A DNA stretch of 64,000 nucleotides from CAZAPG01 sp964486935 (GTDB lineage Bacteria; Chloroflexota; Anaerolineae; 4572-78; J111), in contig CAZAPG010000005.1 in assembly GCA_964486935.1 (NCBI GenBank), positions 62,001 to 126,000 on the forward strand. Direction: 5' to 3'. The translations under genes and the position numbers were made by a program. Shown in pieces: positions 50,784 through 60,662 of this stretch; the first letter of the stretch is position 1; each line of letters begins with the position of its first letter. The notes beneath the pieces are model-generated. The model was not told the DNA's origin. It ran no database searches and was given only the letters and a program-made list of their open reading frames with translations.

Positions 50784-51360
50784 TTCCCTCCATTTCATTT
50801 AGGACCTAAACAATGAGCTTCTTGCCCACTGAGCAAGAAAGTTTCTCGCCAAGACGCAAAGAGCGCAAAGTTTTTCAATAATTTTTTCTTGGCGTACTTG
50901 GCGTCTTTGCGTGAGTCAAAAACCCTGTTTGGTTGCGGCTGGTCCGCGTTAGGATAAGCCCCTCTTTTTTTCAATCGGCGTTGGTCTGGTGCGAGGGGCC
51001 TGCCCCGTAGTTTTTCCATCAACCCTTCAACCTTCTGTCTTGTCCATATCGCTTCCGGCTGCTGGCCTGATTCCGCAGAATGTGTATTGCCAGTTTAATT
51101 GCCCGCTCATTCTTTTTGACCGGGCGACTGAGACACATTTGGCACGCTGTTGGAACGGTTGCCGGCGGCATTTTGCACATTTTTGGGATACGCCACGCTT
51201 AAACTAAAAGCAAATCGTGAACATATTCTTTAAGGAGACACCCCAAATAATAAACCTGTCCGAAATGAGGGGATGAGAAGCTGCTTAAAAGGCTTGCCCC
51301 CGGCCCATTCCCTGAGCGGCTATCTTTAAAGGCGTATCATTATTAAGAAGGAGATAAATT
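50784..51360. repeat. Noncoding gap of 577 bases with an inverted-repeat element
   Basis: TTTCTCGCCAAGACGCAAAG (50842 on) and its loose complement CTTGGCGTCTTTGCGTGAG (about 50897-50915) flank an AT-rich loop, a typical dispersed intergenic element. The rest has no convincing gene; a 72-codon frame at 50989-51207 lacks a ribosome site and any family. A classic AGGAG site lies just before 51361. Confidence 0.55.
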
Positions 51361-52812
51361 ATGGAAAACAGCATAAAAACCTTAGAAGTGGTCCCGACGA
51401 CCGGTTCAAATGGACACGGAAGTAACGGTTTCAGCGGAATCCAGGCAAGCTGGCAGAGCATATCAATCTCGCAGTTGCGCGCCGCTGTGAAGGGCCGGGT
51501 CATCACCCCGGAGAATGCCGATTACGACGCTGCGCGTATCCGTTTAAACCTCGAATATATCCGTCGCCCGGCCCTGATTGTTCGTCCTGTGGATGAATAT
51601 GACGTGTCGTATGTCGTATCGCTGGCGCGCGAGACGGGCATGGAATTGGCGGTACGCAGCGGCGGTCACAGTCTGCCAGGATTCAGCACTGTAGACGACG
51701 GAATCGCACTCGATCTTTCCAGTATGAAAGGTTTGGAAGTCGACGTGGAACAGCGTACTGCCTGGGCTGAGGCGGGTCTGACTGGAGGGGAGTACACCGT
51801 TATGGCGGCAAAATATGGTCTGGCGACCGGGTTCGGCGATACCGCGTCGGTCGGTATCGGCGGGCTAACCACCGGCGGCGGTATCGGCTACCTTGTCCGC
51901 AAGTGCGGCCTGACCATCGACAACCTGCTCGCTGTACAAATTGTGACCGCCGATGGCCAGATTCGTTATGTTGATGCGGAGACCCATCCAGACCTTTTCT
52001 GGGCAATTCGGGGCGGCGGCGGCAACTTTGGCGTAATCACGAAATTCAAGTTCCGCCTGCATCCGGTTAATATCGTTGCCGGCGGCATGCTCATATTGCC
52101 TGCCAAAGCAAACGTGATGGCCGCCTTTGCGGCCGCCGCCGAGGCTGCGCCGGACGAGCTTTCCACTATTGTCTATACCCTACCTGCTCCACCTGAACCT
52201 TTTATCCCGGAAGAGTATCACGGGCAGATTGTCATGTTGGCGAAAATGGTCTACGCGGGCGATATAGATGAAGGTATGCGGGTAATTGAACCTTTCCGTC
52301 ACCTGGCTGAACCCATCGTGGATATGCTCGGACCGATGCCGTATCACGAAATCTACTGGCCGGCCCCCGTTGACGGCACGTTGTTTACCCTGCGCTCAAA
52401 ATTTCTGGACAAGTTCGATGAACGCACTGCGCAAATCATGCTGGACCAGCTTTACGCCTCACCCGCAAATATAACCATCGCCGAGTTTCGCATATTGGGT
52501 GGGGCCATGGCCCGCGTTCCCGCCGACGCGACGGCGTTCGCGCACCGTTCCGCCCGTATCTTCGCAAATTTCATCATCCAGTTTGAAAACCACGACGATC
52601 GTCCCTTTTTTGAAGCGTGGGTGGTGAAAGCGATTGCTGCGCTCGACCCGGGTAACGGCGTCTACATTAACTTTGTTGGAAACGAGGGCAAAGCGCGTTT
52701 GCACGACGCCTATCCCAGGGCAACTCTGGAACGGCTGGCGGCAATCAAGGCCAGGTACGACCCAACCAACCTGTTCCGCCGCAATCACAACATCGCGCCG
52801 AAGGCCAGTTAA
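51361..52812 (+). CDS. FAD-linked oxidase of berberine-bridge-enzyme type
   Basis: This 483-residue flavoenzyme has the PCMH FAD-binding domain (residues ~60-240): RSGGHSLPGFSTVDDGIALDLSSM carries the histidine that binds FAD covalently, and GLTTGGGIGYLVRKCGLTIDNLL is the second FAD segment, with FWAIRGGGGNFGVIT. The C-terminal BBE domain ends YDPTNLFRRNHNI. The usual second covalent cysteine site appears as GGIGYLVRKCG. Members oxidise sugars, alkaloids or aromatic alcohols; the substrate here is unknown. AGGAG lies seven bases before the ATG. Codon use (more CGT and ATC) differs from its neighbours, hinting at transfer. Confidence 0.88.
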   Translation: MENSIKTLEVVPTTGSNGHGSNGFSGIQASWQSISISQLRAAVKGRVITPENADYDAARIRLNLEYIRRPALIVRPVDEYDVSYVVSLARETGMELAVRSGGHSLPGFSTVDDGIALDLSSMKGLEVDVEQRTAWAEAGLTGGEYTVMAAKYGLATGFGDTASVGIGGLTTGGGIGYLVRKCGLTIDNLLAVQIVTADGQIRYVDAETHPDLFWAIRGGGGNFGVITKFKFRLHPVNIVAGGMLILPAKANVMAAFAAAAEAAPDELSTIVYTLPAPPEPFIPEEYHGQIVMLAKMVYAGDIDEGMRVIEPFRHLAEPIVDMLGPMPYHEIYWPAPVDGTLFTLRSKFLDKFDERTAQIMLDQLYASPANITIAEFRILGGAMARVPADATAFAHRSARIFANFIIQFENHDDRPFFEAWVVKAIAALDPGNGVYINFVGNEGKARLHDAYPRATLERLAAIKARYDPTNLFRRNHNIAPKAS

Positions 52813-52906
52813 GTTAGATAGAGCAGGCGGGTATGGCCCAATAGGGCTTGCCCGCCGCGTGATTCACGGTACTCGATAGTATACCGAATGAGAGACGGCA
52901 AGCAGT

Positions 52907-53179
52907 ATGGAATCCGAGATTATTCAAGTTATAGCCGGTTTCGTCTCAACCCTGATTTTTGCCGGCAGCAAGATACCTATGCTGATGAAAGCATTTAAAA
53001 CAAAAGATGTGGGGTCTTACAGCCAGGGACAAATTGTATTGAGCGTTGCCGGCAACCTTATGTACTGGCTGTATGTGATTAGCCTGCCTGTTGGTCCAAT
53101 CTGGTTTTTGCAAGGCTTTTTCACCATATCTGATATTTTGATGCTTTTATTTTATGTTCGATATCAAAATGTTAGATAA
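52907..53179 (+). CDS. SemiSWEET-type sugar transporter / PQ-loop protein
   Basis: This 90-residue membrane protein has three helices (residues ~7-27, 42-62, 66-86), the layout of bacterial SemiSWEETs, which work as dimers and move sugars along their gradient. The first helix carries the PQ-loop-like SKIPMLMKAFKTKDVGSYS, with Pro as the hinge; GNLMYWLYVISL is the central helix with the binding-pocket Asn and Trp. Substrate not proven. It lies 94 bases after the flavin oxidase and may be co-transcribed with it. Confidence 0.82.
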   Translation: MESEIIQVIAGFVSTLIFAGSKIPMLMKAFKTKDVGSYSQGQIVLSVAGNLMYWLYVISLPVGPIWFLQGFFTISDILMLLFYVRYQNVR

Positions 53180-53190
53180 TAGCGTGACGC

Positions 53191-53238
53191 TTCCTGCGTC
53201 CCTGCGTCCCTGCGTCCCTACGTCCCTACGTCCCTACG
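53191..53238 (+). repeat. Six tandem 8-bp repeats
   Basis: TTCCTGCG, TCCCTGCG twice and TCCCTACG three times stand head to tail just after the SemiSWEET gene. The period is too short for CRISPR; a slippage-prone microsatellite is likely. Confidence 0.85.
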
Positions 53239-53382
53239 GGACAGCGACGAGAAATGAAAACAGGGGGCTTAGGGGGGCACCCCTTCAACTTCGCTCCCCG
53301 GCCCGGGCAGGACAGGCCCTCAGGCCCCGGCCTGCGGCGCTATTTTCATAGAGGTAAACAAAATTGTAAACAGGAGCTAAAA

Positions 53383-53865
53383 ATGAAAGTCAACTTACAA
53401 GAAGAAATTATGGCAAATGATGACGGCAAAGGATTATCTACTAAAAACTCAAACTATCCTATTATTGAACTGCGCGTTGCCTTCACAACTGCTGATTATG
53501 AACGGTTGGTAAAATTCTACTGTGATGGCCTTGGCATTGAGCCGGTAGATTTTTGGCACAATGGCCAGGGCCGGGCGCTTATTCTCGATATGGGTCAGGC
53601 TACTTTGGAAATTTTTGACGAAACACAGGCAGAGACAATTGACCAAATTGAGGCAGGACAACGCCTGAGCGGGCAGATTCGGTTTGCCCTGCAAGTGCCC
53701 AATTTAGAGGCGGCTATGGAGCGGTTACTGGCCCATGGGGCAACATTGGTTCATCCACCGGTTATTACGCCGTGGGGTGATTATAACGCGCGCCTCCAAG
53801 ACCCTGACGGCATGCAAATTACCCTATTTCAAACACATGATAATAACAAACATTTACCGTCATAA
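53383..53865 (+). CDS. VOC family protein (glyoxalase/bleomycin-resistance fold)
   Basis: This 160-residue protein carries one vicinal-oxygen-chelate domain of about 120 residues after a ~30-residue N-terminal segment. LRVAFTTADYERLVKFYCDGLGIEP opens the fold; LEIFDE and the final LQDPDGMQITLFQ are typical. The sequence has a Glu and other possible metal ligands, but the usual N-terminal His is not clear, so it may be a binding protein rather than an enzyme. AGGAG lies six bases before ATG 53383. Its end overlaps the last codons of the convergent BTAD regulator by six bases. Confidence 0.82.
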   Translation: MKVNLQEEIMANDDGKGLSTKNSNYPIIELRVAFTTADYERLVKFYCDGLGIEPVDFWHNGQGRALILDMGQATLEIFDETQAETIDQIEAGQRLSGQIRFALQVPNLEAAMERLLAHGATLVHPPVITPWGDYNARLQDPDGMQITLFQTHDNNKHLPS

Positions 53866-56800
53866 TTTGTGTAGCTCATTCAAAGCGTCAGCGATAGCCT
53901 CGGTCAGTGACATCGCCCGACCCTGCTCCCAGGCTGAAGCGAAGACGTCCTGGTCTAAAGCCGCCTGGATGAGGGCCAGATTGCGATTATATTCTACCTG
54001 ATCTGCCGGCCACCACGATGCCCCGGCGTCGCAAACCTGCGCCTCGGCGGCGGCCAGCAGACGAGCGGCTAGTTGGGGCCGGGCTTGGGCCACCACTGCC
54101 AGACTGGCCAACCCGGCCACGCACTCGGCCATACCGCGCTTGTTACCCATCTCCTGAAACATACCCAGGCTCTCGCGGAAATTGGCCTCGGCCTGCGCGT
54201 AATCCCCCCGGTGTTGAGCCACATAGCCCAGGCTGTGAAGCGAGCGGGCGATATCCGGTCTGTCGCCGGTTTTTCTGAACAGCGTCTGGCTTTCCTCGTA
54301 GCTGCGTTGGGCCTGCTCGAAATCACCCTGAATCCGGGCCACCTCGCCCAGGTTGTTCAAAACATTAGCCACCAACCAAATGTCGCTGTTTTCTTTAGCC
54401 ACGGCTGCCGCCTGCTCTAACCAGTTGCGGGCGGTGACATATTCCCCACGGGCAACAGCTATATTTCCCAGATTTAAAAGGGAGTCGGCAATAAACCACC
54501 AGGCATTGAGCCGTTTTCCAATGGCCAGAGATTCCTCAAATGTGCGTTGCGCCATGGCCGAGTCGCCCTGGTAAAGCGCCAGTACGCCCCAGGCGAGCAA
54601 CGCCGACCCCAACCACCGATCAGCCCCCAACGCTCGTGAGATGGTTATGCTCTCGCGCAAGCGCTTTTTTGCCTCGGCCAGGTCACCCTGCATCAACGCC
54701 AGCGAGCCGCTGCCCATCAGAAATGAGGCCTGGCCCACTGTGCGGCGTTTTTCGCTGGTTAAAGTCATAAAACGTTGACACCAGGCCCGACCCTCGCTGA
54801 GATAACCGCGCCGGTACCAGAACCAATATAAAATACCAATCATCCGCAGCCCTAGCTCTATCTCATCTGTCCTGGTCAGACTCCAGGCTAACATCGCCCT
54901 TATATTATCGTGTTCTTCCTCTGCCCAATCCAGCCCAAGACCCCCGTAAAAATGAAAATTTAGCCCAATTTGATCGAGTTGGGCCGCAAAGTAGTCGGCA
55001 TGCTGGCGTTGTAATGTCTCTAACTGGCCGCTGTCTGCCAGCCGCTCCAGGGCATATTCCTGAATTGTCTCCAACATTTTGAACCTTGGTTCATGGCCGC
55101 TGCTATCTTGTTGAACCAGCAAGCTTTTGTTAAGCAGAGAGGTAACTCCCTCCAAAATGTCCGGCGAGGCGTTACCGGCGCTGCAAATGGACTCGGCGGT
55201 TTCCAGCGTAAAGCCTCCCACAAAGACAGCCACGCGGCTGAACAAGGTCTGCTCGGCCTGATCCAGCAAACTATAGCTCCAATCAATGGTGTTGCGCAAC
55301 GTTTGCTGCCGGGCCGGCATATCCTGAGCGCCGCCTGTCAATAACTTCAAGCGGCTGTTCAGGCGAGTCAATAAGGTTTGGGGCGGTAACAGCTTAATCC
55401 GGGCAGCGGCCAGTTCAATGGCCAGGGGCAAGCCATCCAGCCGGTGACAGATTTCGACTACCGCCGCTGCATTTTCGGTGGTCAGGGTAAAACCGGCGGG
55501 AGTCGCCTGCGCCCGCTCGATAAATAGTTGGATGGCTTCAGACTGCTTCAGCATCTCTAACGACTCGACTTGAGATGGCTCCGGCAAGCTCAAGGGGGGA
55601 ACCAGAAATTCGTACTCGCCCTGCAAGTGCAGCAACGCTCGGCTTGTAACTAATATTTTGAGCCGGGGCGCCGCCGCCAGCAACTCGGCAATAACCGGCG
55701 CGGCAGTCACAATCTGCTCAAAGTTGTCTAATACCAGGAGCAACTGCTTCTCCTGAAGGACGCTTTTCAAAATTTGCAGCGCGGGTTGGCCGCCGCCTTC
55801 GCGCACATTCAACTGCCGGGCTATGGTGGAGGCGAGTAATTGGGGGTCACTGAGGCTGGCTAACGGCACAAAAAAGACGCCATCGGCAAAATAATCTTGT
55901 GATTCGGCGGCTACCTCTAAACTCAGGCGGGTTTTGCCGGTACCGCCCGGGCCGGTCAGGGTTAGCAGTCGCACCGGGGGTGTTTCCTGAGTGAGCAGGC
56001 GGCAGACTGCGGCGACTTCTCGTTGCCGGCCGATAAAGGCGGTTGGTTGGGTTAGTAGGGTGCGTTTCGGCTGAGATTCAGGCCCTTCAGCTTCGCTCAT
56101 TTCTTGATGGGGATGTTGGCTCAGGTTTTGCCTGTTGGTTACGCCACTTTCTGGGGTAACTGTTGGGGAGGGGGGTGGCAGGCGATTGGCTTTGATAGCT
56201 TCATACAGGGCGGTGGTTTCAGCAGAAGGTAAGATGCCCAATTCCTCTTTTAGGGTCTGCGCACAAAGCTGATATTGCCGCAAGGCCGCCGCCGGCTGGC
56301 CCGACCAGGCGTACAACTGCATGAGCCGGCGGTGGGCCGGTTCGTGCAGTGGATCCAGGGCCAGCCAACGCCGGGCGTAGCTGATGGCCTGCTCGCCCAG
56401 GGCGTCGCGCTGTTGGCTCAAAAGCTGCACCAAACGCTCTAGCGCCCCGGCCAGTTCTCGGCGCAGACTTTCCGTCTCAAAAGTTTGCCAGGTGTCAAAG
56501 TCTGGGCTATCGGACAGGGTAAACCCGGCCAGAAAATCGCCACGGGCCAGAGCGACCGCCTGGGTGAGTGAGTTTAGACAGGTTGAACAGACCTCATCAA
56601 CCGGGTGGCCGTGCTGGTTGCCCACGGCCAGTAACTCCCGAAAATGGTCAACATCCAGCCACAGGTTGGGGTGGGGCGGCAGCCGCACCATCTGGTGGTC
56701 TAACTCCAGCCAGCCCTGCCCCAGGCTTTTGTTCAAGACCCACAACATTCGCCGTACTTCGCCCCGGGCGCTGGGGGGAGCGTAATCGGGCCAGAGTAAG

Positions 56801-56946
56801 GCAGCCAGGGCCTGGCGAGTGTGCGGCTGGCGGGTCGCCGCCAAATAAGCCAGCAAAGCCAGGGCTTTGTGATGGCTGAGCGAAATCGGTTCGCCGTTAA
56901 GTTCCAGACGCGGCGCGCCCAGAAAATGCAAAGCCAGTTGAGCCAT
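53860..56946 (-). CDS. BTAD/SARP-like regulator with NB-ARC ATPase and TPR repeats
   Basis: This 1028-residue regulator has a winged-helix DNA-binding domain (~1-90: HKALALLAYLAATRQPHTRQALAALLW), a BTAD domain (~95-250: RGDFLAGF, ARRWLALDPLHEPAHRRLMQLYAWSGQPAAALRQY), an NB-ARC STAND ATPase (Walker A TGPGGTGKT near 335, LLLVLDNFEQI, TSRALLHLQGE, GLPLAIELAAARIKLL) and at least six C-terminal TPR repeats of about 40 residues (LGSALLAWGVLALYQGDSAMAQRTFEESLAIG and successors). It is an AfsR/MalT-like activator. ATG 56946 has AAAGGGGA upstream; the earlier in-frame ATG has none. Its target is unknown. Confidence 0.9.
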   Translation of the reverse strand: MAQLALHFLGAPRLELNGEPISLSHHKALALLAYLAATRQPHTRQALAALLWPDYAPPSARGEVRRMLWVLNKSLGQGWLELDHQMVRLPPHPNLWLDVDHFRELLAVGNQHGHPVDEVCSTCLNSLTQAVALARGDFLAGFTLSDSPDFDTWQTFETESLRRELAGALERLVQLLSQQRDALGEQAISYARRWLALDPLHEPAHRRLMQLYAWSGQPAAALRQYQLCAQTLKEELGILPSAETTALYEAIKANRLPPPSPTVTPESGVTNRQNLSQHPHQEMSEAEGPESQPKRTLLTQPTAFIGRQREVAAVCRLLTQETPPVRLLTLTGPGGTGKTRLSLEVAAESQDYFADGVFFVPLASLSDPQLLASTIARQLNVREGGGQPALQILKSVLQEKQLLLVLDNFEQIVTAAPVIAELLAAAPRLKILVTSRALLHLQGEYEFLVPPLSLPEPSQVESLEMLKQSEAIQLFIERAQATPAGFTLTTENAAAVVEICHRLDGLPLAIELAAARIKLLPPQTLLTRLNSRLKLLTGGAQDMPARQQTLRNTIDWSYSLLDQAEQTLFSRVAVFVGGFTLETAESICSAGNASPDILEGVTSLLNKSLLVQQDSSGHEPRFKMLETIQEYALERLADSGQLETLQRQHADYFAAQLDQIGLNFHFYGGLGLDWAEEEHDNIRAMLAWSLTRTDEIELGLRMIGILYWFWYRRGYLSEGRAWCQRFMTLTSEKRRTVGQASFLMGSGSLALMQGDLAEAKKRLRESITISRALGADRWLGSALLAWGVLALYQGDSAMAQRTFEESLAIGKRLNAWWFIADSLLNLGNIAVARGEYVTARNWLEQAAAVAKENSDIWLVANVLNNLGEVARIQGDFEQAQRSYEESQTLFRKTGDRPDIARSLHSLGYVAQHRGDYAQAEANFRESLGMFQEMGNKRGMAECVAGLASLAVVAQARPQLAARLLAAAEAQVCDAGASWWPADQVEYNRNLALIQAALDQDVFASAWEQGRAMSLTEAIADALNELHKL

Positions 56947-57228
56947 GCCATCCCCTTTGGGAAACAAAAATTGGGGATTAGGGGTTAGCGGACCATTCAT
57001 CCCTAATCTCCAACTCCTAACTCCTGATTGGCAGAAGGGGTTGAGCTGCAAAAATAAGGTTAATTATAGCTTGCCGGAAAAGTTTGTCCAGAATTTATTG
57101 TTTTTTGTGGCAGGGTTTCTCATCAAAAAGGGCCGGTCAGTAATGTGTAGACCGTCACCGCCCGGAACCCAACCGGTCCGGGCTTAGCGCGGTTTGAGGG
57201 GTCTATTCAGTATTCACGACTTTTTCCC

Positions 57229-59610
57229 TCAGCGCGTCGTTTCCACCCATAGCCGCCGGCCATCGGTGACAAATTCAACTGTGCCGCGCTGGTCGGTGCG
57301 GAGGATGGGCAGGCCGAAGGCGGCGTATCGCTCCAGCACCTCCGGCGCGGGGTGGCCAAAGCGATTATCCTCTCCCACAGAAATGATCACCAGTTGCGGG
57401 TCAACCGCCGCCAGAAACGCCTGGCTGGAAGAGGTTTTGCTGCCGTGATGCGGACTCTTGAGCACGGTGGCTTTTGGCAGTTGGCCTGACAACACCAACC
57501 GGCGCTCCACCTCGGCTTCAATATCGCCGGGCAGCAGAAAGCTGACCCGCCCGTATTGCAGGTGCAGCACCAGCGAGCGGTTGTTGGGTTCCGCGATACC
57601 GGCCAGCGCCGGGCCGGGGCTGATCAGGGTGGCGGTAATGCCATGCCCCAGCGCCAGTTGCATCCCGGCCTGGCCCACAATGGGGGTCAGTTGGATATCC
57701 GTCAATTCAGTTTCCCACTCTTGAAATAGCTGGCTATCAGCCTCAACATCTGTCACCAGGGCTTGTTCCAGCCGGTACCGCTCCGGCAGCGAGACCAGCC
57801 CGGCCAGATGATCGGCATCCGGGTGGGTGTTGATGACCAGTTCCAGGGTGCGGTCCCAAAAAGGCATCTGCTGGCCCAGCCGCCAGTTCAGCTCGGTGGG
57901 GGAAGGGCCGCCATCAATCAACACCTGGCGGCCATCGGGCAGGGTAATCAGGATAGCGTCGCCCTGGCCGACATCCAGAAAAGCCACGCGCAGCCGGCCA
58001 TCGGGCAACGACAGCACCGCCAGCCAGATGAGCAGGGCCGGGATGGACACGCCGGCCAGCATCAGCCGGGTTTGCAGCGAGCCGAAGCGGGGCCGGGCAA
58101 AGTGGGGGCGCGATTCGTCATTGCCGGGGCGGGGTTGGTTGAGCCGCCAGATGGCGGCGGCCATGGCGGCGTAGAGCAGCGCCAGCAACCACAGCGGCAG
58201 CGTCCCCAAATCCAGCGAGGCGTAGGGCAGGCGAACGGTTTGTTCGACCACCCACACCGACCAGGCCAGGGGCAGCCAGACCAACCAGCCAAGGGCCTGG
58301 CCCAACGGCAGCCAGAGCATCCCGGCCAATGTGGCTACTGCGCCCAAAATCATAATCGGCGGTTGGGCGGGTAAAATCAGCAAGTTGGAGAGCAGTGCCA
58401 CCAGCGACAACCGGCCAAAGTGGTAAACGATGAGCGGCGCGGTGATGATTTGGGCGGCCAGGGTGATAATGAGCAACTGGCTGAGCAGGGTCATGGTCAG
58501 GCCCAAATGGTCGGTGTTGAGGCGTCGGCGGAGCAGGCCAAAGGTGACACGCTCCAGCGGGGGAACCAGCACAATCAGCCCCAGCGTGGCCACAAAACTG
58601 AGTTGAAAGCCAACATCCCACAAAATCAGCGGGGTGATGAGGGTCAAGATAAAGGCGGAGAAGAAGAGCGAGTTGAGCGCTATCCCCGGTCGCCCCAGCC
58701 AGATAGCCATTATCCAGACAAGACCCATGACCGCCGCCCGGCTTACAGCAGCATCGGCTCCTACCAGCAGAGTGTAAATTATAACGCCGGCCATTGCCAG
58801 CGGCGGCGCGTAACGTATGCCCACTATTTGTTTACCCAGTAGCAGCAAAACCCCGGCAATTACGGCAATATTGCTGCCGGATATAACAATAATGTGCGAG
58901 GTGCCGGTCAGGTTGAAATCTTCGTATAGGGCGCGGGGAATGCCGGTTTGAATTCCCAGCAAAATTCCATTGAGCAGCGAGGCGTAAGGCTCGGACAGAA
59001 TGCGGTTGATGGTGCGCGACGCCCTGGCTTTAAAGGTCAACAAGGCCGACCAAACGGGGGTGCCTTGATTGGTTTCAAGCAGTTCAATCTGCGGGCGGCG
59101 CACCAGCGAATGGATGCCAAAGCGGGCCAGGTAATCTCGGTAGGAGAAGTTTTCAAAAACGGGCGGCGTTTCGAGTTGGCCGGTTACGGCCAGGCGGTCG
59201 CCGTAAAAACGTTCGGGGTAGCGGGGCGCGCGAACCAGCACCAGCCCTGTTACCGGCTGAGTCGTATTGCCCTGTTGCAGCAATTCGGCTTGCAGCCGCA
59301 GGTTGATGTAATTATCGTGCACGTCCGGCTCGTCAATTACAGGGCCGGTGATTTTTACGGGGTTGGAGGCATCATTGTAAAAGGCAATGTGTGAGGCGTT
59401 GAAAACGGGTTGAAAAAAGGCAAAACGAAAGGCCCCCAGCAGCAGCGCCAGCATTAGCCCGGCCCACATTTGGGGCGCAGAGCGGTAGAGAATGAGCGCC
59501 GCCAGGGCCGGCAGGCAGGCGATTATGGCCACCGGCCAGGGCAGGTCAACCCAGCGAGCCAGGGCAATACCTGCAATCCAGGCTAAACTTAAACGGGCCA
59601 GTTGAGGCAT
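57229..59610 (-). CDS. comEC: ComEC/Rec2 DNA-uptake channel
   Basis: This 793-residue membrane protein is the channel that brings single-stranded DNA across the inner membrane in natural transformation. It has an N-terminal membrane region with the OB-fold-like domain (~25-190), the Competence domain with about eight helices (~220-500; GTSHIIVISGSNIAVIAGVLLLLG is the hallmark) and a C-terminal metallo-beta-lactamase-like domain (~530-793) with INTHPDADHLAGL and LKSPHHGSKTSS, the metal-binding histidines of the nuclease. All three parts are complete. GGAG lies upstream of the ATG. It follows two membrane-anchored proteins in one apparent operon. Confidence 0.94.
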   Translation of the reverse strand: MPQLARLSLAWIAGIALARWVDLPWPVAIIACLPALAALILYRSAPQMWAGLMLALLLGAFRFAFFQPVFNASHIAFYNDASNPVKITGPVIDEPDVHDNYINLRLQAELLQQGNTTQPVTGLVLVRAPRYPERFYGDRLAVTGQLETPPVFENFSYRDYLARFGIHSLVRRPQIELLETNQGTPVWSALLTFKARASRTINRILSEPYASLLNGILLGIQTGIPRALYEDFNLTGTSHIIVISGSNIAVIAGVLLLLGKQIVGIRYAPPLAMAGVIIYTLLVGADAAVSRAAVMGLVWIMAIWLGRPGIALNSLFFSAFILTLITPLILWDVGFQLSFVATLGLIVLVPPLERVTFGLLRRRLNTDHLGLTMTLLSQLLIITLAAQIITAPLIVYHFGRLSLVALLSNLLILPAQPPIMILGAVATLAGMLWLPLGQALGWLVWLPLAWSVWVVEQTVRLPYASLDLGTLPLWLLALLYAAMAAAIWRLNQPRPGNDESRPHFARPRFGSLQTRLMLAGVSIPALLIWLAVLSLPDGRLRVAFLDVGQGDAILITLPDGRQVLIDGGPSPTELNWRLGQQMPFWDRTLELVINTHPDADHLAGLVSLPERYRLEQALVTDVEADSQLFQEWETELTDIQLTPIVGQAGMQLALGHGITATLISPGPALAGIAEPNNRSLVLHLQYGRVSFLLPGDIEAEVERRLVLSGQLPKATVLKSPHHGSKTSSSQAFLAAVDPQLVIISVGEDNRFGHPAPEVLERYAAFGLPILRTDQRGTVEFVTDGRRLWVETTR

Positions 59611-59667
59611 AAAAAAATCTCCTGGGGGGAGATGTTAACACGGCTAAAGGCAGAAAGTCAACGAAAC

Positions 59668-60654
59668 TTATTTGCGTACTTCAAAAATATCGGTAGCCAT
59701 AACAGTATCGTTGACGTAAAGCTCCAGTTTGTAAAGCCCCTCGCCGCGCGGCACTAAATAGCTGTAAGATTTGGCCTGCTCGCCATAGGGCCATTCAGAT
59801 TCTTCTCTGGCAACCTCTACGCCATTTTTGTACCAGACCACGGCAAAGTTGACGCCCTGGGGAATGCCGCTAAAGGGATACAGGGCATAAATGGCGGCAA
59901 TGCCGTCGGTAAATCTGTCGGCAGGGTTGATGGGTTCCATATCTTCGGTAATATCTTCGGCAAATTCAATCGGCCCCATTCTGGCTCCGGGAGGGGCAGG
60001 GGTGCGCCCGCTCTGGGTAGGAAGAGGGATACCTCCAACCGGGGTAGCGGTGTTTGTGGGTACGGGTGTGGGTGTATCTGTAGGGGGTGGCGTAAAAGTA
60101 GGCGTGGCGGTGGGGGGCAGCGGGGTAAAGGTTGGAGTGGCGGTAGCAGGCACGGGCGTAGCGGTAAAGGTTGGTGAGGGTGGTGGGGTGGCGGTGGTTG
60201 TTGGCGTTTGGCTGGGTTGTGGCGTGGCGGTGGGCAGCAAGGGTTCTTCTGTTTCCTCGGGAAGCGCCTGCTCTGAGGTGAGCGGCTGAAATTCTGTTTC
60301 CGGGAGCGCATTTGTAGGAGAAGGTTCAGGGGTTGGCATCGGCGTGGGTGCAGCATCTTGGGCAACAGCAGCTGGCTCACCTACCGGCGATTCAGAGGCA
60401 ACAGACTCGGCCTGGGGCGACAGACCCAAACGGAGGGTTGCTAACCAGCCGCCCAAAAATAAAGCGGTAATGGCTATCCACACAAAAATTGAGAGGCGGG
60501 CGCGTTGAGCGCGAATAGCTTCTTGTTCTCTTACAATGGGAAAAATGGCGCTTTCAGCCTCTTTTTGAGAGCGAAAGGCAATAAGCACGGCTATCACCGT
60601 AGCGCCGATGCTAATTGCAGCTAATATTAACAGGATTGTTGGCAGGTTGGCCAT
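59668..60654 (-). CDS. Membrane-anchored Pro/Thr-rich protein with beta-sandwich C-terminus
   Basis: This 328-residue protein has a first helix (residues ~5-28), a second at ~52-72, a long Pro/Thr/Ala linker (~100-215, TATPTFTPLPPTATPTFTPP) and a globular C-terminal domain of ~100 residues (YALYPFSGIPQGVNFAVVWYKNGVEVAREES to VMATDIFEVRK) that looks like an Ig-type beta-sandwich. Function unknown. The ribosome site GTGGAG lies within the end of the preceding OB-fold lipoprotein gene, eight bases away, so the two are coupled; comEC follows 57 bases after. Confidence 0.75.
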   Translation of the reverse strand: MANLPTILLILAAISIGATVIAVLIAFRSQKEAESAIFPIVREQEAIRAQRARLSIFVWIAITALFLGGWLATLRLGLSPQAESVASESPVGEPAAVAQDAAPTPMPTPEPSPTNALPETEFQPLTSEQALPEETEEPLLPTATPQPSQTPTTTATPPPSPTFTATPVPATATPTFTPLPPTATPTFTPPPTDTPTPVPTNTATPVGGIPLPTQSGRTPAPPGARMGPIEFAEDITEDMEPINPADRFTDGIAAIYALYPFSGIPQGVNFAVVWYKNGVEVAREESEWPYGEQAKSYSYLVPRGEGLYKLELYVNDTVMATDIFEVRK

Positions 60655-60662
60655 ACCAATAT

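Noticed and set aside
50989..51207. 72-codon frame with Cys/His residues in the gap before the flavin oxidase
   Set aside because: No ribosome site, no recognisable domain, and composition like the surrounding noncoding DNA.
53191..53238. Short regular repeats considered as CRISPR
   Set aside because: The 8-bp period without spacers rules it out.
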